Of a DNA stretch of 14,315 nt, positions 7,552 to 14,315 are shown one piece after another. Numbering within the stretch: position 1 is the first letter of the stretch; each line of letters opens with the position of its first letter. A model generated the notes under the pieces. It was not told where the DNA came from, did no database searches, and saw nothing but the letters and a program-made list of their open reading frames with translations. Both the position numbers and the translations under genes were made by a program. The DNA comes from Firmicutes bacterium UBA2296 (GTDB lineage: Bacteria; Bacillota; UBA994), in assembly GCA_002345475.1 (NCBI GenBank), contig DDWC01000040.1, forward strand, positions 1 to 14,315. The letters are read 5' to 3'.

Positions 7552-7596
7552 TAGAAGAAATACTTTGGATATGACCCAGGCAGAGGAGGAAAGCCA

Positions 7597-7962
7597 GTGA
7601 GTCAAACCATTTCCAATGACTTTGGTCGAATAGTAATATCGGAAGAAGCAATATCCACAGCCGCCGGAGTAGCGGCGCTTGAGTGTTATGGCCTTGTGGG
7701 GATGACCTCGCGCAGCCGTATTAAGGACGGCTTCATCGAGCTGCTAGGTCGGGAGAACTTGTCGCGGGGCGTGGAGATTCGTCTGAACAATGACCGCGTT
7801 TCCATCGACCTGTATATTATTGTCGCTTACGGAACACGTATTTCCGAGGTTGCTCAGAACGTAATGGAGAAGGTAAAATACATCGTTGAGAGCTTTGTTG
7901 GTATCCCTGTGGAGCAAGTCAACGTAAATGTGCAGGGAGTGCGAGTCAGTGACGGCAAATAG
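7597..7962 (+). CDS. Asp23/Gls24 family protein (YloU-like)
   Basis: The 121-aa product belongs to the Asp23/Gls24 (DUF322) family of small envelope-associated or alkaline-stress proteins; the exact role of this member is unknown. Features seen are the N-terminal IVISEEAISTAAGVAAL, a central GVEIRLNNDRVSIDLYIIVAYG strand-rich core typical of the family and a C-terminal VNVNVQGVRV. There is no signal peptide or membrane segment. The start is GTG 7597, with AGGAGGA at 7584-7590 six bases upstream. It is followed after 14 nt by the fakA-like gene, the same order as yloU-yloV in B. subtilis and many Clostridia. The conserved pairing suggests a shared role in membrane lipid or envelope homeostasis, but that is inference. 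Confidence 0.9.
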   Translation: MSQTISNDFGRIVISEEAISTAAGVAALECYGLVGMTSRSRIKDGFIELLGRENLSRGVEIRLNNDRVSIDLYIIVAYGTRISEVAQNVMEKVKYIVESFVGIPVEQVNVNVQGVRVSDGK

Positions 7963-7976
7963 GGGGATGGATACGC

Positions 7977-9617
7977 TTGGTGCATAAGAATATTGATGCG
8001 CAGAAGCTGAAGCACATGTTCATGGTCGGGGCCCAAAACCTCGAAGCGAACAAGGCCAAGGTGGATGCGCTTAATGTCTTCCCGGTTCCCGACGGAGATA
8101 CGGGTACGAACATGAATTTGACGCTGCAGGCGGTTCTAAAGGCATTTGAAAGAGGCCCTGCAGATACGGTCACACAAGTAGTTCAGCTGGTAGCCAGCGG
8201 TTCCCTTATGGGAGCTCGAGGCAATTCCGGTGTTATCCTATCTCAGCTTTTCCGCGGCTTCTCAAGATACCTTGATAAAAAAGAGAACATTGACGCTAAG
8301 GACTTCGCCCATGCTCTGTCCGCCGGGGTAGATACAGCTTACAAGGCTGTTGGTCGACCTGTGGAGGGCACGATACTGACGGTTGCCAAGGAGTCTGCCA
8401 AGGCAGCTCAGGCCAGTGCCCGCGCCAGCGACGATCTGGTGGCCATGATGGAAAGCGTAGTGAGCCAGGCAGAGAAGACTCTCGCCAGAACCCCGGACAT
8501 GCTTCCGGTCCTTAAGCGGGCCGGCGTCGTAGATGCCGGTGGCCAGGGCCTGGTTTTCGTTTACCGCGGCTTTCTGGCCGTGCTTAAGGGTCAGGAAATA
8601 CCATTCTCTGTCCCGGCACCTGCAGCTAGGACTCAGGTAACCACAGCACCAAGGCCCGCCCTTGCAGTCAGCTCCGAAATTGAGTTCCTGTATTGCACCG
8701 AGTTTCTCCTGCTTAAGCCGTCGGTTGACGAAATGAACCTGCGTGCCGCCCTGGAGTCTCACGGAGACTCTTTGCTTGTGGTGGGTGATGAGGAGATCAT
8801 CAAGGTTCACGTGCATACGAATCATCCTGGTTTGGCACTGGAAGTAGCCATGGAACATGGGGAGCTCAGCGGAATAAAAATAGAGAACATGAAAGAGCAG
8901 CATCAACATACCCACTGGGCCGAGGAAATGGCGGCAGGACCGATTCCCGGCGAAGGGAAAACTGTCGGAGTGGTCGCCGTGGTGGCGGGAGATGGCCTGG
9001 CGGAAGTCTACCGCAGTCTCGGCGTTGACGTGGTCGTTGAAGGCGGACAGACAATGAACCCCAGTACAGAGGATCTGGCGGAGGCGGTTAATCGCCTACC
9101 CTGTGACGAGGTAATTATCCTGCCCAATAACAAGAATATCGTCATGGCTGCTGAACAGGTTCGCTACATAAGCGGTAAGACTGTGCGCGTTGTGGCAAGC
9201 CATACCATCCCGCAAGGCCTGGCAGCTTTGCTTTCTTACGAGCCCGAACCTGATTCTGTGGACAAAATGGTGGCATCCATGCAGCGGCGCATGGGAGAGG
9301 TGAAGACGGGGCAGGTCACCTATGCCGTGAAGACATACAAGAGCGATGTAGGCGATGTCAGCGAGGGAGATATTCTTGGGCTGGCCAACGGCAACATAGC
9401 AGCCATAGGGAGGGACAATTACGCAGTCTCCCTGCAGCTTCTCGATTCCATGGTGACGGAAGACGATGGGGTCATTTCACTCTTTTACGGTGAAGACATC
9501 AGTGAAGGTGAAGCACGGCGTCTGGCTGACGCCATCGAGGAACGATTCCCACAATGCCAGCTTGACTTCTGTGATGGAGGACAACCCTTCTACTACTACA
9601 TCTTTTCTGTGGAGTGA
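7977..9617 (+). CDS. fakA: Fatty acid kinase catalytic subunit FakA-like (YloV, DhaL/DAK2 family)
   Basis: FakA phosphorylates fatty acids held by FakB (DegV) proteins, feeding exogenous fatty acids into phospholipid synthesis. The N-terminal DhaL-type ATP-binding domain (about residues 1-205) has PDGDTGTNM with Asp39 and Asp41 and GARGNSGVILSQLFRG, ending with DAGGQGLVF. A middle domain (about 230-310) contains EFLYCTEFLL and IIKVHVHTNHPG, and the C-terminal part (about 325-546) resembles the family's FakB-like domain, with ILPNNKNIVMAAEQV. Length 546 aa is normal. Start is TTG 7977, 10 nt after AGGGGG at 7961-7966; GTG 7980 is equally possible. The ATG at 7967 is out of frame. The 3' end runs into sdaAB. 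No FakB gene lies in the window. The DAK2-YloV architecture is clear; the fatty-acid substrate is inferred from family knowledge. Confidence 0.9.
   Translation: MVHKNIDAQKLKHMFMVGAQNLEANKAKVDALNVFPVPDGDTGTNMNLTLQAVLKAFERGPADTVTQVVQLVASGSLMGARGNSGVILSQLFRGFSRYLDKKENIDAKDFAHALSAGVDTAYKAVGRPVEGTILTVAKESAKAAQASARASDDLVAMMESVVSQAEKTLARTPDMLPVLKRAGVVDAGGQGLVFVYRGFLAVLKGQEIPFSVPAPAARTQVTTAPRPALAVSSEIEFLYCTEFLLLKPSVDEMNLRAALESHGDSLLVVGDEEIIKVHVHTNHPGLALEVAMEHGELSGIKIENMKEQHQHTHWAEEMAAGPIPGEGKTVGVVAVVAGDGLAEVYRSLGVDVVVEGGQTMNPSTEDLAEAVNRLPCDEVIILPNNKNIVMAAEQVRYISGKTVRVVASHTIPQGLAALLSYEPEPDSVDKMVASMQRRMGEVKTGQVTYAVKTYKSDVGDVSEGDILGLANGNIAAIGRDNYAVSLQLLDSMVTEDDGVISLFYGEDISEGEARRLADAIEERFPQCQLDFCDGGQPFYYYIFSVE
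9611..9614 (+). promoter_or_regulatory. Ribosome binding site of sdaAB
   Basis: GGAG inside the last codons of the fakA-like gene lies 8 nt before ATG 9623. It favours that ATG over GTG 9614, which would overlap the site. Confidence 0.5.
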
Positions 9618-9622
9618 AGACA

Positions 9623-10282
9623 ATGGCCCACATATTTGACATTATTGGCCCGATTATGGTCGGGCCTTCGTCATCCCATACTGCGGGAGCAGCCAGAATC
9701 GGCAAGCTGGCCCGAATAATGTTGCAGGAGCCGGTGCATCGAGCCGAGATAAAACTCTACGGATCATTTGCGGAGACGTACCTCGGTCACGGCACTCACC
9801 TGGCGGTGCTTGGCGGTCTCCTGGGTTATGATCCCGATGACCTGAGGATTCGTCAGTCGGATAGCCTGGCCCGCGAGGCTTTCGGCTATGAGTTCGTAGT
9901 TCTCTCTGGCGTCCCAGTTGATCACCCCAATACTATGAGGTTAAGTCTTGCCGGCGAAACCAACCAAATTGACATACTGGGTGTGTCGGTGGGAGGTGGG
10001 AGAATCCGCGTCACGGAGATAGACGGTTTTCCTGTAAAGCTCAACGGTGAGAACATTGTTCTGGTTATTCACTCAGTGGATCGCCCTGGAGTCATCACTT
10101 TGCTTACGTCCTGCCTGGCTTCCGAGAATATCAATATAGGCAATATGACGGTATCTCGTCAGGGGAAAGGATCCTCAGTAGTAATGACCATCGAAATTGA
10201 CGCACCGGCTGAACCTCGAGTGCTTGACAGAGTGCGCTCTACCGAAGGTGTCCAGCGGGCGACCCAAATTATCCCGTTGTGA
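9623..10282 (+). CDS. sdaAB: L-serine dehydratase, iron-sulfur-dependent, beta subunit
   Basis: SdaAB is the smaller subunit of the oxygen-sensitive [4Fe-4S] L-serine dehydratase, which converts serine to pyruvate and ammonia. The N-terminal half (residues 1-140) has the family motif GPSSSHTAGAARIG, and GSFAETYLGHGTHLAVLGG follows. The C-terminal ACT domain (about 147-219) starts at NIVLVIHSVDRPGV and includes NINIGNMTVSRQ; such domains bind amino acids and are typical of this subunit. I choose ATG 9623, 8 nt after GGAG; GTG 9614 (overlapping the preceding stop as GTGA) lacks a ribosome binding site. The 219-aa length matches B. subtilis SdaAB. The alpha subunit follows after 10 nt, so the two are co-translated. 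Confidence 0.95.
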   Translation: MAHIFDIIGPIMVGPSSSHTAGAARIGKLARIMLQEPVHRAEIKLYGSFAETYLGHGTHLAVLGGLLGYDPDDLRIRQSDSLAREAFGYEFVVLSGVPVDHPNTMRLSLAGETNQIDILGVSVGGGRIRVTEIDGFPVKLNGENIVLVIHSVDRPGVITLLTSCLASENINIGNMTVSRQGKGSSVVMTIEIDAPAEPRVLDRVRSTEGVQRATQIIPL

Positions 10283-10292
10283 GGTGAAGTCT

Positions 10293-11174
10293 GTGATCAC
10301 GTTGCGAGAGATCTGTCAGAAGGCGGCAGAAAGCGAGCTGGATTTGGCAGAATACATTTGTTTCTGGCAAGCTGAGCATATGGGGGTCGAGAGCCAGGAG
10401 CTCAAGAATCGCCTGAATCTGTCGCTGCAGGTAATGCAGGAGGGTATCCGAGCCGGCCTTGATCCGGAACTTCGCTCACGCAGCGGTTTTAGCGGCGGCG
10501 ACGGAGTTCGCGTCTTATCGGCGAGAGGACAGGGTATGCTCGGTGGCCTGGCTCAGAAAGCCATGGCCTATGCCATTGCCACGGCGGAGTTGAACTCGGC
10601 CATGGGACGAATTGTGGCGGCGCCCACTGCGGGTGCCAGCGGCGTAGTCCCGGGTGTTCTCATAGCTGCGGCGGAAGAAGCAGGATTCACCGACGAGCAG
10701 CTTGTTTCTGCCCTCGCCGTGGCCGGCGGCATCGGACTGGCTATTTCTGACCAGGCCACATTGGCGGGTGCAGAAGGGGGATGCCAGGCCGAATGTGGCT
10801 CGGGTGCAGCCATGGCCGCAGGCGCCCTTACTTACCTCCGTACCGGAGACGCGGAGAAACTGCAGCATGCGGTGGCTCTGGCGCTTAAGAATCAGATCGG
10901 TCTGGTCTGCGACCCAGTGGCTGGGCTGGTGGAAATACCATGCATTAAGCGTAACGCCGGCAGTGCGGTCATCGCTTTGATGGCGAGTGACCTGGCGGTT
11001 TCCGGGGTCACAAGCTTTATCCCCGCCGACGAAGCAATTCAGGCCGTAGCGGAAGTGGGCCGGATGCTACCCATGCAGCTTAGGGAAACAGGCCTCGGTG
11101 GCATGGCGAATACTCCCACAGGTCGCCGGGCCGCTGAAACCTTGCGCCGGCAGCAACTTCAGCATACGCAGTAG
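10293..11174 (+). CDS. sdaAA: L-serine dehydratase, iron-sulfur-dependent, alpha subunit
   Basis: SdaAA is the catalytic subunit carrying the [4Fe-4S] cluster. Cysteines in conserved contexts are Cys164 and Cys168 in GGCQAECGSG, Cys206 in LVCDPVAGLVE and Cys217 in IPCIKRNAG; the family uses three of these for the cluster, leaving the fourth iron open for serine. AAPTAGASGVVPG at about residues 110-122 and GLGGMANTPTGR near the C terminus are also family hallmarks. Start GTG 10293 follows AGGTG (10282-10286) by 6 nt and gives 293 aa, close to the usual 290-300; GTG 10284 is possible. A longer frame back to 10197 overlaps sdaAB and is rejected. In many Firmicutes recG comes next, but here rsmD begins after 34 nt. 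Confidence 0.95.
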   Translation: MITLREICQKAAESELDLAEYICFWQAEHMGVESQELKNRLNLSLQVMQEGIRAGLDPELRSRSGFSGGDGVRVLSARGQGMLGGLAQKAMAYAIATAELNSAMGRIVAAPTAGASGVVPGVLIAAAEEAGFTDEQLVSALAVAGGIGLAISDQATLAGAEGGCQAECGSGAAMAAGALTYLRTGDAEKLQHAVALALKNQIGLVCDPVAGLVEIPCIKRNAGSAVIALMASDLAVSGVTSFIPADEAIQAVAEVGRMLPMQLRETGLGGMANTPTGRRAAETLRRQQLQHTQ

Positions 11175-11208
11175 CCCAGGGCTGTTGGCAGCAGGAGGTG
11201 GGAGTCTT

Positions 11209-11772
11209 ATGAGAATCATCTCGGGTATTTTCGGTGGTAGAAAGATAGCTATGGACGACAGGTGCCCAGTGCGGCCAACCTCGGACAAGGCGCGAGGGGC
11301 CCTATTCTCAAGCGTTGCCTCAATGATTCCCGGGTGCAGTTTCCTGGATATCTGCGCAGGAACCGGAGCTATGGGTATTGAAGCTCTGTCGCGGGGAGCC
11401 GCACATGTTACGGCGATCGAGCAATCGCAGAGGGTCATCGAGCTACTCAGCCAAAACACCGCAGCCATGGGCATAGGAATCGCGGACTTTGAGGTCCTTT
11501 GCGGTGACTTCCGCACAGTACTGCCAGTCCTGGCGGGAAGAACCTTCGATGTGATATTTGCCGATCCCCCTTACGAACAGGGGTTGGCGCAGTCAGCAGT
11601 GGAACTTGTAGCCTTGCATGATCTGTTAGCAGATGATGGCGTTTTGGTAGTGGAGCATTTCTTCAAAGAAGACATGCCACTCACCAGCGCCGGGCTTGAG
11701 CAGTACAAGGTGAGGAAGTACGGTCAGACCACGATGACGTTTTACCGCAAGGGGGCATTCAATAATGAGTAG
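11209..11772 (+). CDS. rsmD: 16S rRNA (guanine-966-N2)-methyltransferase RsmD
   Basis: RsmD methylates N2 of guanine 966 in 16S rRNA using SAM. The 187-aa product begins MRIISGIFGGRKI, contains RPTSDKARGALFSSV, the SAM-binding DICAGTGAMGIEALSRGA from Asp47, and the catalytic DPPY at residues 119-122. Start ATG 11209 has AGGAGG at 11193-11198 and a closer GGGAG at 11200-11204. An upstream ATG at 11098 would overlap sdaAA by 77 nt and add an unrelated leader. The end overlaps coaD by 8 nt; rsmD-coaD adjacency is very widespread in bacteria and supports both calls. Confidence 0.95.
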   Translation: MRIISGIFGGRKIAMDDRCPVRPTSDKARGALFSSVASMIPGCSFLDICAGTGAMGIEALSRGAAHVTAIEQSQRVIELLSQNTAAMGIGIADFEVLCGDFRTVLPVLAGRTFDVIFADPPYEQGLAQSAVELVALHDLLADDGVLVVEHFFKEDMPLTSAGLEQYKVRKYGQTTMTFYRKGAFNNE

Positions 11773-12241
11773 AGCAGTATATCCAGGCAGTTTTGATCCG
11801 GTAACCAACGGCCATCTCGACGTCATCGAAAGGGCGGCCAAAGTGTTCGACCATCTGACGGTTGCCGTTGTGAGAAATCTGGGCAAGTCACCGATGTTCA
11901 GTGTGGAGGAACGCATGGCCCTGCTGCGCAGCTCAACTGCCCATCTCGGCAACGTTTCAGTGGACCATTTTGAAGGGTTGCTGGTGGATTATCTGCATTC
12001 GGTGCACTCTAAAGTTGTCATAAAGGGTCTCAGGGCGATATCCGATTTTGAATACGAGTTTCAGATGGCCCTAATGAACAGGAAGCTTGACAGCGATATT
12101 GAGACGCTTTTCATGATGACGCATAACCGCTATAGCTACCTGTCCTCCTCCCTGGTTAAAGAAGTGGCCAGACTGGGTGGGGATATTGATGATCTGGTTC
12201 CGGAAGTAGTCTTGCCTGCCATCCGGAGCAAACTAATGTAA
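11765..12241 (+). CDS. coaD: Phosphopantetheine adenylyltransferase CoaD
   Basis: CoaD transfers AMP from ATP to 4'-phosphopantetheine, the fourth step of coenzyme A synthesis. The 158-aa protein has the nucleotidyltransferase motif GSFDPVTNGHLD with the TxGH signature (Thr14, Gly16, His17), VIKGLRAISDFEYE, the QMALMNRKL helix and SSSLVKEVARLGGD near the C terminus. Length is standard. ATG 11765 overlaps the rsmD stop and is preceded by AAGGGGG (11749-11755) with 9 nt spacing. The stop codon lies at the foot of the long hairpin at 12240-12310, so this is the last gene of the operon. Confidence 0.96.
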   Translation: MSRAVYPGSFDPVTNGHLDVIERAAKVFDHLTVAVVRNLGKSPMFSVEERMALLRSSTAHLGNVSVDHFEGLLVDYLHSVHSKVVIKGLRAISDFEYEFQMALMNRKLDSDIETLFMMTHNRYSYLSSSLVKEVARLGGDIDDLVPEVVLPAIRSKLM

Positions 12242-12310
12242 CCTTACATGGGCACAAAGGAGCATCAGCCGGATTTATGTGGCTGATGCTCCTTTGTGCC
12301 GTGTAAGGTT
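12240..12310. terminator. Very long hairpin between convergent coaD and tmcAL
   Basis: The inner 20 bp are perfect (12251-12270 with 12281-12300) around a 10-nt loop. After one bulged G (12250), a T-G pair and nine further Watson-Crick pairs extend the stem outward to 12240 and 12310, about 30 pairs in all. It begins within the coaD stop codon and ends 27 nt before the tmcAL stop, a position that fits a two-way terminator. Neither strand has a proper U tract after the stem, so the call as a terminator is by position and structure only; an RNA-stabilising structure or a repeat-family hairpin is also possible. Confidence 0.65.
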
Positions 12311-12337
12311 TCGGACAAGAGTCCTTCCACACGGCTT

Positions 12338-13522
12338 CTATAGCACGATCAACTGTCTTGTGTAGTCCTGCCTTTTTTCTCGCTGAGCCGGCGACGGATA
12401 ACCCATGGCGTAGACATCGACGGCTTTGGTATCCAGGGCCATCGATTGGTCATTGGGAAGTTCGCTGGGATTATATATCATCGGCAACTCACGGTTCAGT
12501 CTGCGCAGCAGTCCCGATGTCTCTCGGCGCAGGCCCAGTACCCTCAGATATGTCGGACCAGTTCTGTGGATATCATCGAGCCTGTGAGCAGTGAGCCCCA
12601 GCAAGGTGTAAACCAGAATGCGCTGCAGCCTTGTCCAGGCGTATCTCCGGGTTTTCAGCTGTGTCAACAGCTCTTCGACAGTGGTGAATGTGCCTGGGAG
12701 ATTGGTCAGACGATGAGGCAGGCCTATCTCCATATCAGCCAACAGGCTTAGCTCCTGGGCAGACATGTAGCGCAACTGATAGCGCAAAATCTCTGTGAAG
12801 GCGTTCCAGAACACCGGGGCACGTCCGATAGTTGTTTCGCGGCTGATTACTTCCAGGGTTTGTGCTGGAACAGGCAAGTGTGGCAATGGCTCTCCCTGGG
12901 CAATGCCGCGCCGAATGGCGGTAGCTGAGGCTATTTCGGCTCTGTAGTCAGTGTCATGATATCCGCTACCAATCCTTTTTATACTGACGGGCACGATGCT
13001 GGAGCTCAGCTTGTCTATGGCGGCAAGATAGGCCAGGCTGAGGATGTCGTTAGGCAATGATACCGACTTACCCGCGCTCTCCTGTAACGCGTTGGACTTG
13101 GCGCGGGCGAACGCCGCGCCCTGCGACAGGCTTTGCCGGAGAACAGCGCGGTACTCAGGGGACTCCGTGTTCTGGTTTCTGGCCAGATGACGCATGGTCG
13201 GCAGGTCATTACTTTCGCTGCCAAAGCAGAGGTGCGTTATCCCGCAGGCCTGTAGATGCTGTATCGCCCCCATCGCGAAGTCCCTCGCGCTGCGTACGGC
13301 CCAGGCGGTTGGAAGTTCCAGCACAAGATCGACTCCCGCTGCCAGGGCCATCTCGGCCCTGGCCCACTTGTCAAGGATAGCAGGCTCACCTCGTTGCGTG
13401 AAGTTACCGCTCATTATGGCTACTGTCAGGTCAGGCGCACATTCAATTTTGGCCTGCTGCAAATGGTACAAGTGGCCGTTATGGAAAGGGTTATATTCGA
13501 CAACAATGCCCAAAACGCGCAA
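12338..13522 (-). CDS. tmcAL: tRNA(Met) cytidine acetate ligase TmcAL (YlbM)
   Basis: TmcAL activates acetate with ATP to acetyl-AMP and acetylates cytidine 34 of elongator tRNA-Met, helping accurate AUG decoding (function established for B. subtilis YlbM). The 394-aa protein starts with VVEYNPFHNGH containing the HxGH nucleotide-binding motif (His14, Gly16, His17), followed by MSGNFTQRGEPAILDKWARA, VDLVLELPTAW, CFGSESND, SIKRIGSGYHD and SATAIRRGI. The start is a TTG at 13520-13522; AAGG lies 4 nt and a GGGGGG run 8 nt upstream on this strand, and no ATG or GTG is available nearby. No clear promoter was found on this strand. It is divergent from ackA and convergent with coaD. Confidence 0.93.
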   Translation of the reverse strand: MRVLGIVVEYNPFHNGHLYHLQQAKIECAPDLTVAIMSGNFTQRGEPAILDKWARAEMALAAGVDLVLELPTAWAVRSARDFAMGAIQHLQACGITHLCFGSESNDLPTMRHLARNQNTESPEYRAVLRQSLSQGAAFARAKSNALQESAGKSVSLPNDILSLAYLAAIDKLSSSIVPVSIKRIGSGYHDTDYRAEIASATAIRRGIAQGEPLPHLPVPAQTLEVISRETTIGRAPVFWNAFTEILRYQLRYMSAQELSLLADMEIGLPHRLTNLPGTFTTVEELLTQLKTRRYAWTRLQRILVYTLLGLTAHRLDDIHRTGPTYLRVLGLRRETSGLLRRLNRELPMIYNPSELPNDQSMALDTKAVDVYAMGYPSPAQREKRQDYTRQLIVL

Positions 13523-13547
13523 TTTGCCTTCCCCCCTCGCTAAAGTC

Positions 13548-13577
13548 TTGGACTATAGTGGTTACAGAATATATAAT
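13548..13577 (+). promoter_or_regulatory. Near-consensus sigma-A promoter of ackA
   Basis: TTGGAC (13548-13553) and a perfect TATAAT (13572-13577) are separated by 18 nt. Transcription would begin near 13584, about 38 nt ahead of the ackA GTG. The region between the divergent tmcAL and ackA genes is only 99 nt, and no operator such as a CRE site was recognised in it. Confidence 0.7.
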
Positions 13578-13621
13578 AGATAAGAGTTTGCAGTAATGCT
13601 AGGCCGGGGAGGTAATCAATT

Positions 13622-14315
13622 GTGAAAGTTTTAGTCATCAACTGTGGAAGCTCGTCACTTAAGTACCAGGTGTTTGATATGAGTGACGAATCAGTCCTAT
13701 GCAAGGGACTCGTGGAGAAGATCGGTATTCCGGGTAGTTTCCTCAAGCATCGTCGCGGTGAAGAGGCCAATGTGGTCATCGAAGCCGAAATCTCCAACCA
13801 CGAAGTGGCAATTGGCATGGTAACAGAAGCCCTGACCAGCCCCGTGCATGGGGTTGTATCCAGCATGGATGAGATCCAGGCCGTTGGGCACCGTGTTGTC
13901 CACGCGGGTGAGAAATATGCGGGGTCGGTTCTCATTACGGAGGATGTCATGAATGCACTCAAGGAGTGTATTGAACTCGCGCCGCTTCATAACCCGCCAA
14001 ACATAATGGGCGTTGAAGTGTGTGCCAAGTTAATGCCCAACGTAAAGCATGTGGGTGTCTTTGACACCGCTTTCCATCAGACGATGCCGAGGCATGCGTA
14101 TCTTTACGCGTTGCCTTTATCCTTTTACAAAAAGTATGGCCTGAGGCGATACGGCTTCCATGGCACTTCTCATCGATACGTAACGGAGCGCGCTGCCGCC
14201 ATGCTCAACAAACCGGTGGATGGAGTCAACCTCATTACATGCCATCTGGGTAACGGCGCCAGTATTGCGGCCATAAAGAACGGTAAGTCAGTGGACACCA
14301 GCATGGGTTTTACCC
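13622..14315 (+). CDS. ackA: Acetate kinase (3' partial)
   Basis: AckA interconverts acetyl phosphate plus ADP and acetate plus ATP, the ATP-yielding last step of acetate fermentation. The 231 visible codons cover the N-terminal half: VLVINCGSSSLKYQVFD with the conserved Asn7, GHRVVHAGEKY with the substrate-binding Arg, APLHNPPN, VFDTAFHQTMP with the conserved Asp, YGFHGTSHRYV and CHLGNGASIAAI in the phosphate-binding region. The usual length is about 400 aa, so roughly 170 residues lie past the window edge; the frame is open to the last base. Start GTG 13622 follows GGGGAGG (13606-13612) with a spacing of 9 nt. No pta gene is visible upstream. Confidence 0.96.
   Translation, partial: MKVLVINCGSSSLKYQVFDMSDESVLCKGLVEKIGIPGSFLKHRRGEEANVVIEAEISNHEVAIGMVTEALTSPVHGVVSSMDEIQAVGHRVVHAGEKYAGSVLITEDVMNALKECIELAPLHNPPNIMGVEVCAKLMPNVKHVGVFDTAFHQTMPRHAYLYALPLSFYKKYGLRRYGFHGTSHRYVTERAAAMLNKPVDGVNLITCHLGNGASIAAIKNGKSVDTSMGFT

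Noticed and set aside
7465..7596. Search for spoVM, a riboswitch or a small RNA between rpmB and asp23
   Set aside because: Only the two divergent promoter candidates and ribosome binding sites were seen; no short amphipathic peptide frame or structured leader was recognised.
8262..8915. Long open frame on the minus strand inside the fakA-like gene
   Set aside because: It lies wholly within a well-supported gene on the other strand and shows no recognisable domain; it is a codon-bias shadow.
11067..11516. Minus-strand frame across the sdaAA/rsmD junction
   Set aside because: It spans two solid plus-strand genes and the rsmD start signals, with no motif of its own.
13540..13990. Minus-strand frames opposite the ackA start
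   Set aside because: They overlap the ackA promoter and N-terminal coding region, whose motifs are unmistakable.
1..14315. Mobile elements, CRISPR arrays, phage or defence genes, tRNA genes
   Set aside because: No direct repeat arrays, transposase-like or integrase-like frames, or tRNA-like folds were noticed; the whole window is filled by housekeeping genes of uniform character.

Overview
The window reads as ordinary core chromosome of a Gram-positive Firmicute, most likely class Clostridia. Evidence for this is a PASTA-domain PrkC kinase paired with a PP2C phosphatase, an Asp23/YloU protein followed by a FakA-type protein, a two-subunit iron-sulfur serine dehydratase (SdaAB/SdaAA), strong AGGAGG-type ribosome binding sites, frequent GTG/TTG starts and a gene order close to the Bacillus subtilis prpC-prkC-rsgA-rpe-rpmB-yloU-yloV-sdaAB-sdaAA block. 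Genus cannot be read from the sequence. No mobile element, CRISPR array, tRNA, rRNA or foreign island is visible.

Region 1 (1-7240, + strand) is a tightly packed run: a membrane zinc metallopeptidase (5' end cut by the window), rsmB (16S rRNA m5C methyltransferase), rlmN (23S rRNA/tRNA m2A methyltransferase), prpC (PP2C phosphatase), prkC (membrane Ser/Thr kinase), rsgA (30S-assembly GTPase) and rpe (ribulose-phosphate 3-epimerase). Genes are separated by very short gaps or overlap at stop/start codons, so one transcript with translational coupling is likely. The run joins ribosome maturation to cell-wall-linked Ser/Thr signalling. It ends in a perfect hairpin containing the rpe stop codon. 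The prpC reading frame appears broken by an extra base just after its start, which is the main anomaly.

Region 2 (7207-7600): rpmB (zinc-ribbon type L28) lies on the minus strand, convergent with rpe and divergent from the next operon, with its own good promoter.

Region 3 (7540-12310, + strand): an asp23-family gene, fakA-like kinase, sdaAB, sdaAA, rsmD and coaD, again closely spaced. recG, often found between sdaAA and rsmD in Firmicutes, is absent here. The run ends in an unusually long hairpin of about 30 bp that starts in the coaD stop codon.

Region 4 (12338-14315): tmcAL (tRNA-Met cytidine acetate ligase) on the minus strand, then divergent ackA (acetate kinase, 3' end cut by the window) behind a near-consensus promoter. 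Both proteins handle acetate and ATP.

I found no convincing undescribed system. The points worth a second look are the prpC frameshift, the long coaD/tmcAL hairpin, and smaller oddities listed in the findings. All gene names come from recognising motifs by eye; no database search was run.
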